Part shown: one piece after another, positions 32,990 to 40,894 of the stretch
How positions within the stretch are numbered: position 1 is the stretch's first letter
Layout: each line of letters begins with the position of its first letter
Assembly (NCBI RefSeq): GCF_900143285.1
Contig: NZ_FRDN01000023.1
Span: 1-60,709 of the forward strand
Direction of reading: 5' to 3'
DNA from: Desulfitobacterium chlororespirans DSM 11544
GTDB taxonomy: Bacteria; Bacillota; Desulfitobacteriia; Desulfitobacteriales; Desulfitobacteriaceae
Length of the DNA stretch: 60,709 bases
Made by a program: the position numbers and the translations under genes
The notes under the pieces: model-generated
The model's database searches: none
The model's input: the letters and a program-made list of their open reading frames with translations, nothing else
Told to the model about the DNA's origin: nothing

Positions 32990-33805
32990 ATGGACAATAA
33001 ATCATACCGAAAAGCGCCTAAAGTCAATAAGAAAGATAAGAATAAAAATAAAGATAAAATTCAAGATAAAAATAAAACTCAAGATAAAAATAAAAAAGAA
33101 ACGGTGAATAAAGAGGATAACAGAATCCCTCCCCGTCATCCTGTATGGAATGTTTGGCAAGGGCTTTTTCTGTTGCTCATTATCTATGGAATTGAATTCT
33201 TTCTCGGTTGGCTGAGAACTCCTAAGGACTTAGATCAATTAGAGGGGTTCTTTCGCTTTTTGACCGTGGGAATGGGTGAGGCTCTGCTTTACCTTATCAT
33301 CATTTTATGTTTTTTTAAGCTCATCCGCCGTCCTCTCAGAGAGTTAGGTCTGGTCAGACCTCATGTTCGTTATATTCTACTGGGGCTGATGATGGGAGTT
33401 TTTCTCCTGGTAGTCGTAGGGCTGATCGGGAATTTCCTGGCCAACAAATTAGGAACACCTGCGCCCCAAAGCTTCACCCTCGTGCTCATGGGGGCTCAAT
33501 ACGATTGGCAGCTGATGCTGCTTATTATCCTGGGCGGCATGATTGCTCCGATCAAGGAAGAGGTTTTTTTTCGGGGAATTTTTTATCCACCCTTTCGTCA
33601 AGGCTATGGTAGGAGTAAAGGGATTCTTTTTACGGCAGGGCTTTTCGCTTTGCTGCATTTTGACGTTCTGCGCTTTATTCCCTTACTGGTGGGGGGAGTC
33701 GTTTTAACCTGGCTCTACGAAAAGACCGGCAGCCTCTGGCCTTCGATTATTGCCCATGGCACCTGGAATACGCTCATGGCTTTAATGGTGTGGATACAAC
33801 GGTAG
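32990..33805 (+). CDS. CPBP-family intramembrane metalloprotease with Lys-rich N-terminus
   Basis: A 271-residue membrane protein. Residues 10-43 are almost all Lys, Asn and Asp in KDKNK-type repeats; the DNA there has two tandem 18-base units (33061-33096). The remainder has about seven hydrophobic segments with the CAAX protease/bacteriocin-processing motifs: EEVFFRG (Glu190, Glu191, Arg195), FALLHF and IIAHGTWN. Family members cleave within membranes or give bacteriocin self-immunity; substrate unknown. It stands alone, start codon weakly supported (no clear SD). Confidence 0.82.
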   Translation: MDNKSYRKAPKVNKKDKNKNKDKIQDKNKTQDKNKKETVNKEDNRIPPRHPVWNVWQGLFLLLIIYGIEFFLGWLRTPKDLDQLEGFFRFLTVGMGEALLYLIIILCFFKLIRRPLRELGLVRPHVRYILLGLMMGVFLLVVVGLIGNFLANKLGTPAPQSFTLVLMGAQYDWQLMLLIILGGMIAPIKEEVFFRGIFYPPFRQGYGRSKGILFTAGLFALLHFDVLRFIPLLVGGVVLTWLYEKTGSLWPSIIAHGTWNTLMALMVWIQR

Positions 33806-33910
33806 GTGGGGGTAATTTATCGTTTAAAGGCGATATTTGTAGAAAATCGAAGAAAAAAATGGCAACTATTTTCTTGCCAGTGAGATTATTAGTGCTATAA
33901 TTAAATTAAA

Positions 33911-33933
33911 AAATTGTAGACAATCTACAATTT
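33911..33933. promoter_or_regulatory. Perfect inverted repeat, likely GntR-family operator
   Basis: AAATTGTAGA, spacer CAA, TCTACAATTT. The core TTGTAGACAATCTACAA fits the short dyads bound by FCD-type GntR regulators. A gene for such a regulator starts 220 bases downstream (34157), so autoregulation is likely. Confidence 0.65.
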
Positions 33934-33957
33934 ATAGAAATCTGTGAGAAGATAGGG

Positions 33958-34167
33958 ATGAGGATCCGTATGAAGAGGGCTAAGGCTGGGTTTGAAGCAT
34001 TAGTATCAGAATTCAAAGAGACTGTTTTGGTTGATTTTCTGGGAGTTATGGCCATCTATAGAAATGGTGAAAAAGTCGAAGCAATGGTAAAAGCGGAAGC
34101 AGCTCCTGAAAAAATTGAGGAAATGATCAGGAGGTATAATACCAAGAGGTGGGCGCATGCTGAATAA
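33958..34167 (+). CDS. Small hypothetical protein
   Basis: A 69-residue charged, soluble protein (LVDFLGVMAIYRNGEKVEAMVKAEAAPEKIEEMIRR) with a predicted helical C-terminus. The end overlaps the GntR regulator start by 11 bases, so the two are translationally coupled. I do not recognise a family. The start may be ATG 33958 or 33970; both have only fair ribosome-binding sites. Confidence 0.55.
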   Translation: MRIRMKRAKAGFEALVSEFKETVLVDFLGVMAIYRNGEKVEAMVKAEAAPEKIEEMIRRYNTKRWAHAE

Positions 34168-34891
34168 TGCTTATGATCGGAATAATGCTTATAATCGATT
34201 AAATCATATGATCACCTATTCAAAAGCAAATTTAAGTGAGACCGTGGTCTCCTATGTGAAGAATAAGATTCTCACCGGGGAATTGAAGAGCGGGGATCGG
34301 CTGGTTGAAACAGATATATCAGATGAGCTGGGGATAAGCAGAGCACCTATACGTGAGGCCTTGAGAGAGTTGAATATGCGGGGAATCCTGATATTTTTGC
34401 CCAAGAAAGGCAGCCAGGTGCTTAATTTAGGTTATAAAGACATTGAAGAAATCCTGTCCATAAGAATTCCGCTGGAGATGCAGGTGCTGACCCTTATTTT
34501 TGAAAAATCCCTTTTACAGGAACAGGAATTGAATTATCTGGAGAAGCTGAACCATGAGATGATCAGGGCAGACAAGGAAACGGCCATGGATGTCAGGGAG
34601 AAAAATTATATTTTTAATACCTGTGATTTGGCTTTTCATGAATTTTTCTGGAAACGCTCAGAAAGCCTGCGCCGGGTGGAGATTTTAGAAAACCAGTACT
34701 TCCAATTGCTGGCGGCAATGAACAGGGATATATCAACATTAGGCTCAGTTATGGAAAAACATGATGAACATCAAAGGATCATTGAGGCTTGCCGCACAGG
34801 GGTGCTCGATCAGGTGTTAACCGCCTTTCAGGCACATATGGCCCCGTATTTAAAAGCGATTATAAAACTGGAAAATCAGACCGGCAAGTAA
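34157..34891 (+). CDS. GntR-family transcriptional regulator (FCD type)
   Basis: A 244-residue regulator with an N-terminal winged-helix domain (about 25-90; ISDELGISRAPIREALRELNMRG is the recognition region) and an all-helical FCD ligand domain with metal-site-like residues (DLAFHEFFWKR, EKHDEHQRI). It probably binds the inverted repeat at 33911 and controls the amidohydrolase gene downstream, beyond two hairpin terminators. An organic-acid or amino-acid derivative is the likely effector (family knowledge). AAGAGGTGG precedes the ATG. Confidence 0.88.
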   Translation: MLNNAYDRNNAYNRLNHMITYSKANLSETVVSYVKNKILTGELKSGDRLVETDISDELGISRAPIREALRELNMRGILIFLPKKGSQVLNLGYKDIEEILSIRIPLEMQVLTLIFEKSLLQEQELNYLEKLNHEMIRADKETAMDVREKNYIFNTCDLAFHEFFWKRSESLRRVEILENQYFQLLAAMNRDISTLGSVMEKHDEHQRIIEACRTGVLDQVLTAFQAHMAPYLKAIIKLENQTGK

Positions 34892-34941
34892 GAATCATTA
34901 AAAGGTTACTTTGTTGTTTAAATGTGCTATAATATAAACAG

Positions 34942-34977
34942 AGATATCCAAAGGGGCAGACCTTGGATATCTTTTTT
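34942..34977 (+). terminator. Terminator after the GntR regulator
   Basis: AGATATCCAA pairs with TTGGATATCT around an 11-base loop, followed by five more T. It stands between the regulator and the amidohydrolase gene. Confidence 0.85.
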
Positions 34978-35010
34978 AGATCTTTAGAATATAGAATTAA
35001 TTGCAGACAG

Positions 35011-35050
35011 AAAAAGTGCCCATCTTTTACAGGAGAGGGGCACTTTTTTC
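35011..35050 (+). terminator. Second hairpin terminator, possible attenuator
   Basis: AAAAAGTGCCC pairs with GGGGCACTTTTT around a 15-base loop. It lies 47 bases ahead of the amidohydrolase start and after a separate terminator, so it may act in that gene's leader. Confidence 0.65.
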
Positions 35051-35096
35051 TTTGGGCGGTTTTTCTATAGCTATTAAAAATCAGGAGGAGATCAAC

Positions 35097-36257
35097 ATGT
35101 TATTAATTAAAAATGGAACGCTGCTTACAATGACAGGTGAACCGATTGAGAATGGCCAACTGCTTGTGGATAAGGGCAAAATCATGGCCGTGGGCAAGGA
35201 TTTGATCATTCCCGAACATTGCCCAACCCTTGATGCTGAAGGCGGTTTTATCATACCTGGTATGATTGACGCTCACTGCCATGCAGGTATGTGGGAGGAC
35301 GGGCTGGATTTTGAGGGAGCGGACGGCAATGAAGGTACTGATCCGGCGACACCCCACCTTAGAGCGGTCGATGCTATTAATCCGCGGGACAGAGCTTTGG
35401 TGGAAGCCTATGAACATGGCGTGACCTGCATCTGTACCGGTCCCGGCAGTGCCAATGTGATAGGTGGGCAATTTGCTACGATTAAAACCAAAGGGACAAG
35501 AATCGATAAGATGATTCTTCAGGAAACGGCGGCCATGAAGGTTGCTTTCGGTGAAAACCCGAAGAAAAGATACAGTGCCAAGCAACAAAGCCCTTCGACA
35601 AGAATGGCTACCGCAGCGATCTGGAGAGAGTATCTGTTCAAAGCCAAAAATTACCTGGAGAATAAAGAGAAGGGTTCAGGGTTTGACCTGAAGCTGGAAA
35701 GCTTGATCCCGGTGGTGAGGGGTGAGCTGAATGTCAAAGCCCATGTGCACAGAGCCGATGATATTTTCACGGCAATTCGCATTGCCAAAGAGTTTGGACT
35801 TAAAATGACCTTGGAGCACTGCACAGAAGGGCATTTAATCGCTGATGAGCTGGCGGAAGAAGGCTTTTCCGCCATCGCAGGACCCTTCATCGGCCCCAGG
35901 GGAAAAGTGGAGCTGAAAGAACTGACCTTTGACACCCCGGCGATCCTGCATAAAGCCGGGGTAAAAATAGCTTTGATGACCGATCATCCGGTTGTTCCCG
36001 TACATTATCTGCCCTTGTGCGCGGCCTTGGCGGTCAAAGCGGGACTGGCTGAAGAGACGGCCCTTAAGGCCATAACTCTGAATCCTGCTGAAATACTGGG
36101 GATTTCGGAGAGGGTAGGTTCCCTGGAGGCGGGTAAAGACGCAGATATTGCGGTCTTTGACCGGCATCCCTTGGATGTTCAGGCACAAACCACCTGGGTG
36201 CTGATCGATGGTGAGGTTGTCTTTAAACGAGGATACCTTGGCGATAGTCAGCGATAA
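35097..36257 (+). CDS. Amidohydrolase (imidazolonepropionase-like)
   Basis: A 386-residue metal-dependent hydrolase. A small beta domain at both ends (LLIKNGTLLTM; KDADIAVFDRHPLDV) flanks a TIM barrel with the HxH metal motif DAHCHAG (His60, His62), a conserved LEHCTEGH and a late Asp in MTDHPVVP. The family deacetylates or opens cyclic amides; a specific substrate cannot be given. AGGAGGAG precedes ATG 35097. Control by the GntR protein upstream is likely. Confidence 0.87.
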   Translation: MLLIKNGTLLTMTGEPIENGQLLVDKGKIMAVGKDLIIPEHCPTLDAEGGFIIPGMIDAHCHAGMWEDGLDFEGADGNEGTDPATPHLRAVDAINPRDRALVEAYEHGVTCICTGPGSANVIGGQFATIKTKGTRIDKMILQETAAMKVAFGENPKKRYSAKQQSPSTRMATAAIWREYLFKAKNYLENKEKGSGFDLKLESLIPVVRGELNVKAHVHRADDIFTAIRIAKEFGLKMTLEHCTEGHLIADELAEEGFSAIAGPFIGPRGKVELKELTFDTPAILHKAGVKIALMTDHPVVPVHYLPLCAALAVKAGLAEETALKAITLNPAEILGISERVGSLEAGKDADIAVFDRHPLDVQAQTTWVLIDGEVVFKRGYLGDSQR

Positions 36258-36376
36258 CCAGAGATGGTTAGTGAAGTGAGAAGAATAGAATAGCTGAAAA
36301 TAACCGACTCTAAATTCAAATCACCTTCTTCAAAGGGCAAAACAACAAAGATTATCTAAGAAAAGGGGTTGGAAAT

Positions 36377-36742
36377 ATGGCGGAAAGAAATATCCTTGCG
36401 TATTTCAACACGGTGGAACAAGCTGAAGTTATCGCCAACCGTATCAAAGACTTAGGAATAACGGATGTACAGATTGATCGAATTCATAAGTTCTCTGAAG
36501 GGACTGCCGATCATCTCATGAATCCACTTACCGGTCAGATCGGCAGCTTAGCGGATTTGACCCTGGGCAGTGGTGGCGGGGATGCAGGCCCTTTAATGGC
36601 AGCCGATACTTCAGCCAGCGGCATGAGTGATGGGGGCGGAACAGCCGCATCTGGCCAGGATATCTTACTGGCGGCGATTGTCGATGAGTCCCAGTTCGAG
36701 CAGCTGCGCCAGGAAATCCGTGCTCAAGACGGCCTCATCTGA
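36377..36742 (+). CDS. Small protein resembling general-stress YflT-type, uncertain
   Basis: A 121-residue protein. The N-terminus (LAYFNTVEQAEVIANRIKDLGITDVQIDRI) resembles the general stress protein YflT/17M domain, followed by a Gly/Ser/Ala-rich low-complexity linker (about 50-100) and a C-terminal helix (EQLRQEIRAQDG). No membrane segment. AAGGGG precedes the ATG. Its end lies close to a terminator at 36757. Function unknown. Confidence 0.6.
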   Translation: MAERNILAYFNTVEQAEVIANRIKDLGITDVQIDRIHKFSEGTADHLMNPLTGQIGSLADLTLGSGGGDAGPLMAADTSASGMSDGGGTAASGQDILLAAIVDESQFEQLRQEIRAQDGLI

Positions 36743-36756
36743 TCACTCAAAAAGCG

Positions 36757-36790
36757 TTCGGTCTTAGAGCAATCTGAGACCGGATTTTTT
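36757..36790 (+). terminator. Rho-independent terminator
   Basis: TCGGTCTTAGA pairs with TCTGAGACCGGA (near perfect) and is followed by seven T. It ends the YflT-like transcript. Confidence 0.85.
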
Positions 36791-36855
36791 TCTCCATCCA
36801 GGCATTTTTGGACAGCAGCAATCTTTTCAGCGGGACTAATTTGTGGTTTAGACAT
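36774..36855 (-). pseudogene. N-terminal fragment of an IS3-type transposase OrfA
   Basis: The minus strand encodes MSKPQISPAEKIAAVQKCLDGEKNP, which resembles the HTH start of IS3-family OrfA (AEEKLAIVQ..LDGE). The similarity stops at the terminator sequence and no further transposase sequence follows. The rest of this 347-base gap (36856-37089) holds no gene I can support. Confidence 0.45.
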
Positions 36856-37089
36856 AGAAAATGCTCTTTCATAGGCAGATAGTGTGCCTGGCCATGGTAG
36901 ATAAACTATCAAGACAGGAGGAATGAGGCCGCAAAGCGTCGAAATGGGTTACGAAGCTGGAGTTATGCAGGTCTTTCCAGTATGGTCAACGGCAGACAGC
37001 TCAGCCCCGCGGACATGGGCTGCCGATCGAATTTGACCTGCGGAATAGGTGAGATGAAGACATTGATAACATAAAGAGGAGGAACGCAG

Positions 37090-37866
37090 GTGGATCAGGT
37101 CAATGCTTATAGGAATTCGGCGCACCTTTATGATTTGGATCAGCGGGATCTCGTCACGGCGGACGTCCCTTTTTATCTTGAATATGCTAGTGGTTTTGGG
37201 GGCGGAATCCTTGAGCTGGGCTGCGGAACAGGCCGGATCGCTATTCCTCTTGCTGAGGCAGGGCACGATATTACCGCTCTCGATCTCTCAGAAGATATGC
37301 TTGCTGTCTTATCAGCGAAGCTCACCAATGTAGCTGCCGGAACGAAGAAAAAGCTGGCGCTTGTGCAGGGAAATATGGCGGACTTTTCCCTTTGGAGAAC
37401 CTTTGACATGATAATCGCCCCATTTCGGGCTTTTCAGGTGCTGACCAGGGCTGAAGATATAAACGGATGTTTGGCTTGCATGCGCGAGCATTTGAATGAT
37501 GGCGGTATCGTTATTATCAATGTTTTTCGCCCTTTTGGGACACTTGATGAAAGTTGGTGTTATCCTGAAACGGTCCAATGGGAGCGCTGGGATGATGCAA
37601 CAGGCAGCAAAGTAGTCAAGAAGCATTGGGGTCAACGGATCGATATTGAGAATCAGATAATATATCCTGGCTTTGCCTATGAAGTTATGGCGAACAACGG
37701 GGTGGTTGAACGATTCGCCGATAATTTGGCACTCAAATATTATTACTACGAACAGCTGACAAAGCTTTTGCAGGACGCTGGCTTCCGCATTAGAGAAGAA
37801 TATGGATGGTACGATAAATCACCTATTGAAAATGGGAGAGAATTAATATTTGTTTGCACACGTTAG
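37090..37866 (+). CDS. Class I SAM-dependent methyltransferase
   Basis: A 258-residue Rossmann-fold methyltransferase. Motif I LELGCGTGR (about 41-49) and the acidic end of strand 2 (ITALDLSEDML) form the SAM site; GNMADF and the segment DMIIAPFRAFQ follow in the usual order. Substrate unknown. GTG start with AGGAGGAA about 6 bases upstream. A short open frame and a membrane-anchored protein gene follow on the same strand. Confidence 0.87.
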   Translation: MDQVNAYRNSAHLYDLDQRDLVTADVPFYLEYASGFGGGILELGCGTGRIAIPLAEAGHDITALDLSEDMLAVLSAKLTNVAAGTKKKLALVQGNMADFSLWRTFDMIIAPFRAFQVLTRAEDINGCLACMREHLNDGGIVIINVFRPFGTLDESWCYPETVQWERWDDATGSKVVKKHWGQRIDIENQIIYPGFAYEVMANNGVVERFADNLALKYYYYEQLTKLLQDAGFRIREEYGWYDKSPIENGRELIFVCTR

Positions 37867-37884
37867 CCAGAAAAGCGGGTCATC

Positions 37885-37992
37885 ATGGAGTTGGAGGCTG
37901 AGGCCAGGAAAGCCTATTTTTCGGAGCTTCTGAGATACAGCGCAAGAAGAGACGGGATTGATTTTTCTGACGGTCTTCAGAGGTGGGGGTGA
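37885..37992 (+). CDS. Possible small ORF ahead of the exported protein gene
   Basis: A 35-codon frame (starts MELEAEARKAYFSELL) ending 7 bases before the next start, with a fair AAGCGGG site. Its acidic helical composition is protein-like, but it may equally be a remnant or a leader. Low confidence. Confidence 0.3.
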   Translation: MELEAEARKAYFSELLRYSARRDGIDFSDGLQRWG

Positions 37993-37999
37993 AACAAAA

Positions 38000-39082
38000 G
38001 TGAAAAATATCTTGAATTTCCAAAAGCCGGCTTCATGGATTAGGGTTGTGGCTTTGCTTTTCTGTATTGGAGTTGCCTTATGCTTTCTGACCAATCCCAA
38101 AAACAGCCCAACCCCCGAAGCGGCTATCGCCCGGGCATTGGGGCTGGCGGAAAACGATATTACAGTGTTCGGTACTTACGAAACCTGGGAGGACGGGTGG
38201 TATATCCTGGGGTTTCTTGCCGACCGTAGCGAAGCGAGATCCGATCTGGGCGCAGCGCTGTTTCGGCGGGAAGGTGATCAATACAGCCTGGAGAGCTATT
38301 ACCGGTGTAAAGACGGGGCGATTTCCCAGGACAGAATAGTTGTCTGCTCTTTCAGCAAAACACCCTCGAAGTATGATGTAATCCTCAGCAATAATGAAAA
38401 TCTGGCCCGCATCCAACGCACGGTCAACGGTGTGGCCGATTCCAGCTATGTGGGCGGCACTATTCCCGGCATGACCGTTCTAAGATGCCCGGATGACCAG
38501 TATTCCTCGGCCGAGTTTCAGTTTTATGATCAATCCGGCCGGCAAATCGACGACTATGTTGCCAGCAATACAGTGCTGAACAGGGGAGAATATGAACCGA
38601 AGGGAATCGTCTCCCTTGCCCTTTGGAGTTCAGCCACGCCGGGATATTTCCTGGAAAGTGCCGTGGGTACAACCTTCGGCATTTATCCGGAGCGGTTCCA
38701 GGTGAGCATTACCGACGCCACAAGAGCTGCCTTTGTCGGAAATGTTCTCTATGAAAACTCCCAATATATCACTGCGGATGTGGGCGACAGGATTGAGATC
38801 ATGAGTTCAAGGGGAGAGAATGGCCCCGAGCCTCTGACCATGGACGTATCCTCCTATTCCCCCAGGCTATGCTACCAGGTGCTCACTGCAGACGGTACGG
38901 ATACCGGCTACCGGGTTTTCCGTATGGGCGGCGAAACATGGATCGGTCATTGGGGTTTATACGGCACAGCACAAAACGGCTGGTGGTGCGAGTATATTTT
39001 CAGGGTTAACCCATCCGGAGCCGGGTCACTCGGTTCGGCTATTTTAAAATTCGCCGTTTCGGGGATGGACTCATCTAGATGA
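38000..39082 (+). CDS. Membrane-anchored exported protein, unknown
   Basis: A 360-residue protein with an N-terminal signal anchor (about 13-30, VVALLFCIGVALCFL) and a large external region rich in Trp, Tyr and Gly. The first external part (EAAIARALGLAENDITVFGTYETWEDGWYILGF) looks like a small alpha/beta domain; the C-terminal half is probably beta-rich. No family recognised. I take GTG 38000, after AGGTGGGGG; the earlier ATG of the same frame lacks support and would put charged residues before the anchor. Confidence 0.6.
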   Translation: MKNILNFQKPASWIRVVALLFCIGVALCFLTNPKNSPTPEAAIARALGLAENDITVFGTYETWEDGWYILGFLADRSEARSDLGAALFRREGDQYSLESYYRCKDGAISQDRIVVCSFSKTPSKYDVILSNNENLARIQRTVNGVADSSYVGGTIPGMTVLRCPDDQYSSAEFQFYDQSGRQIDDYVASNTVLNRGEYEPKGIVSLALWSSATPGYFLESAVGTTFGIYPERFQVSITDATRAAFVGNVLYENSQYITADVGDRIEIMSSRGENGPEPLTMDVSSYSPRLCYQVLTADGTDTGYRVFRMGGETWIGHWGLYGTAQNGWWCEYIFRVNPSGAGSLGSAILKFAVSGMDSSR

Positions 39083-39215
39083 CTATTTCAAAAACAGGCG
39101 AATTTTTAAGGAGAGTGGAGGGCCAGACCCCAAAACGGTGATTTTAAAAGGTCAAATATGAGAAAACTATGATTGGGATTCCAGAGACTGAGGAAAAATT
39201 GAGCCATGAATACGG

Positions 39216-40016
39216 TTAAAGTTTGAGAGGAAAGCTGACCGCCAGACCGAAATAATTCAGGAGCGCTTCCCTGAGCTTGCCTTCCGTGTCGAGCAGGGTT
39301 TCCTCCACCTGCCCACCCTGATGGAGCCTCAGAACATTGTTGTTGATCGCGGCACTGCCGCCTTCCCGGGCGATATTGATCATACGCATTTGTTTAAAGC
39401 CGGATTGTTTATTCTGGGATAAATATTCGTTGGGGGCAAGGAAATCGACATTCTGGCAGGGGCGATCGTTAAATTTGAGGAGTTGCTCCCTGTCGCCATC
39501 CACTGTCCTGTAAATGATAAAGTCGCCATCAGGGGCTTGAGCAAAAACAAAGCGGTTCGCTCCCGATTGCTGCTCCCCGGGGTCATCCAGTCTCAGCGCG
39601 CTGCAGGGGGCCGGACCACCGAAACCCACATCACAGAAGTACCGTGTTCCCTCAATAGTGACAATTCCGGCACAGTGCGAAATAGGCATATAGCCCGTCG
39701 CCATCCAGACCACCCGCACCATAACGGGATAACAGTCGAAACCAATATCCTGCAAAAGGCTCATGAAAAGCCCGTTGAGTTCAAAGCAGTAGCCGCCTCT
39801 GCCCTGGACGACAATTTTGTCAAAAAGGGATTCGGTGTCCAGGAGAATATCCCGGCCAACGTCATAGACGTCGAGATTTTCAAAGGGAACGGTGTGCAGC
39901 TGGGCCAGGATAAGTCGATTGAGTGTGTCCAGGTTGGGCTTCAGTTCACCGGTAAAGCCGATTCTTTCCAGATACCGCTTTTTATCCGGCAGCGGTGCGG
40001 ATAATTCTTCGTACAT
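39216..40016 (-). CDS. Arylamine N-acetyltransferase
   Basis: A 266-residue enzyme that transfers acetyl from acetyl-CoA to arylamines or related substrates. The catalytic triad is visible: Cys77 (RGGYCFELN), His114 (ISHCAGIV) and Asp129 (FCDVGFGG), in the order typical for the family, and the length is normal. GAGGAGATG lies before the ATG on the minus strand. It faces the methyltransferase/exported-protein genes convergently. Confidence 0.93.
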   Translation of the reverse strand: MYEELSAPLPDKKRYLERIGFTGELKPNLDTLNRLILAQLHTVPFENLDVYDVGRDILLDTESLFDKIVVQGRGGYCFELNGLFMSLLQDIGFDCYPVMVRVVWMATGYMPISHCAGIVTIEGTRYFCDVGFGGPAPCSALRLDDPGEQQSGANRFVFAQAPDGDFIIYRTVDGDREQLLKFNDRPCQNVDFLAPNEYLSQNKQSGFKQMRMINIAREGGSAAINNNVLRLHQGGQVEETLLDTEGKLREALLNYFGLAVSFPLKL

Positions 40017-40231
40017 AATATCTTCATCTCCTCGCTTAACAATGCTGGACTAAGAAAACGAGCGATATTCAATATTTTCAATAATCAAATTAACCATATC
40101 ATATAACAACAAGCTTGTCTGCCATATTTTTTGGGCAGACTTATGAAACCTCGAAGGGTTTGATCAATGCACCTGCTTAAGGGCTTAAGGTCCTTGAATG
40201 CCCAGTAATTAAGCATTGATGTAAAAAGTTT

Positions 40232-40259
40232 TTGACATTTGCTAATTCCCTGCTATACT
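40232..40259 (+). promoter_or_regulatory. Sigma-A promoter
   Basis: TTGACA (40232-40237), a 16-base spacer and TATACT (40254-40259), 41 bases before the start codon of the small membrane protein gene. A further TTGACATT repeat lies at about 40275. Confidence 0.7.
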
Positions 40260-40299
40260 AAAAGTGTAAAGAACATTTGACATTATAGGGGGAGTTTTG

Positions 40300-40632
40300 A
40301 TGGGTTTAAATTTAGCCGGGACGCAAACCTGGCAAATAGTCGCTGTCTACTCAGCTTATGCTTTTCTGATTTTAGGGGCTGTTTGCCTGATCTTTATGCT
40401 GGCAACGGTTTTCCGACAAGGTGATGAGCGACGAAACTATATTTTAACTAAAGCCTGCACACATACCTTTTTAATTTACACCGGAATAGTGTTTGTTATG
40501 GGAATGTATGCCCTATTCTTTCAAAAATACCACAATTTCAGCATGGAAAGTACACCGGTTGCTTCTTTAGGCTTAATTGCAATTTTGTTCACCGGCAGTC
40601 TTTTTTTGAATAAAAGAAAATACGGCAATTAA
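40300..40632 (+). CDS. Small membrane protein, unknown
   Basis: A 110-residue protein with three hydrophobic segments (about 15-38, 55-75, 87-104) and a basic C-terminus. GGGGGAG is 6 bases before ATG 40300. The small XRE regulator gene follows after 1 base, so the two form a module; similar membrane protein-XRE pairs are common in Firmicutes, where the regulator probably controls the pair. Confidence 0.65.
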   Translation: MGLNLAGTQTWQIVAVYSAYAFLILGAVCLIFMLATVFRQGDERRNYILTKACTHTFLIYTGIVFVMGMYALFFQKYHNFSMESTPVASLGLIAILFTGSLFLNKRKYGN

Positions 40633-40633
40633 A

Positions 40634-40825
40634 ATGAACAATAACATCAAGCAGCACAGAAAAGAAAAGAATATCTCCCAAGAGGATTTGGCCAAAAGAT
40701 GCAATGTGTCAAGGCAAACGATCAATGCCATTGAAAACAACAAATATGACCCTACCCTTTCTTTAGCCTTTAAGCTGGCGGAGGTACTGCAGATCACCGT
40801 AGATGAATTATTCAAATCAAAGTGA
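40634..40825 (+). CDS. Small XRE-family regulator (YozG-like)
   Basis: A 63-residue protein that is essentially one helix-turn-helix domain: IKQHRKEKNISQEDLAKRCNVSRQTINAIENNKYDPTLSLAFKLAEVL, ending in DELF. It should bind DNA as a dimer. It starts 1 base after the membrane protein gene and probably regulates that promoter. Confidence 0.88.
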   Translation: MNNNIKQHRKEKNISQEDLAKRCNVSRQTINAIENNKYDPTLSLAFKLAEVLQITVDELFKSK

Positions 40826-40894
40826 ATCAAAATACCCGGACGGCAATAGTGAGCCGTAAGCGGAGAAGAAATCAAGAGATAGCGGGAGATGCCC

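Noticed and set aside
33028-33096. Possible CRISPR or regulatory repeat array
   Set aside because: The repeats are in frame, without spacers, and encode a Lys-rich protein segment.
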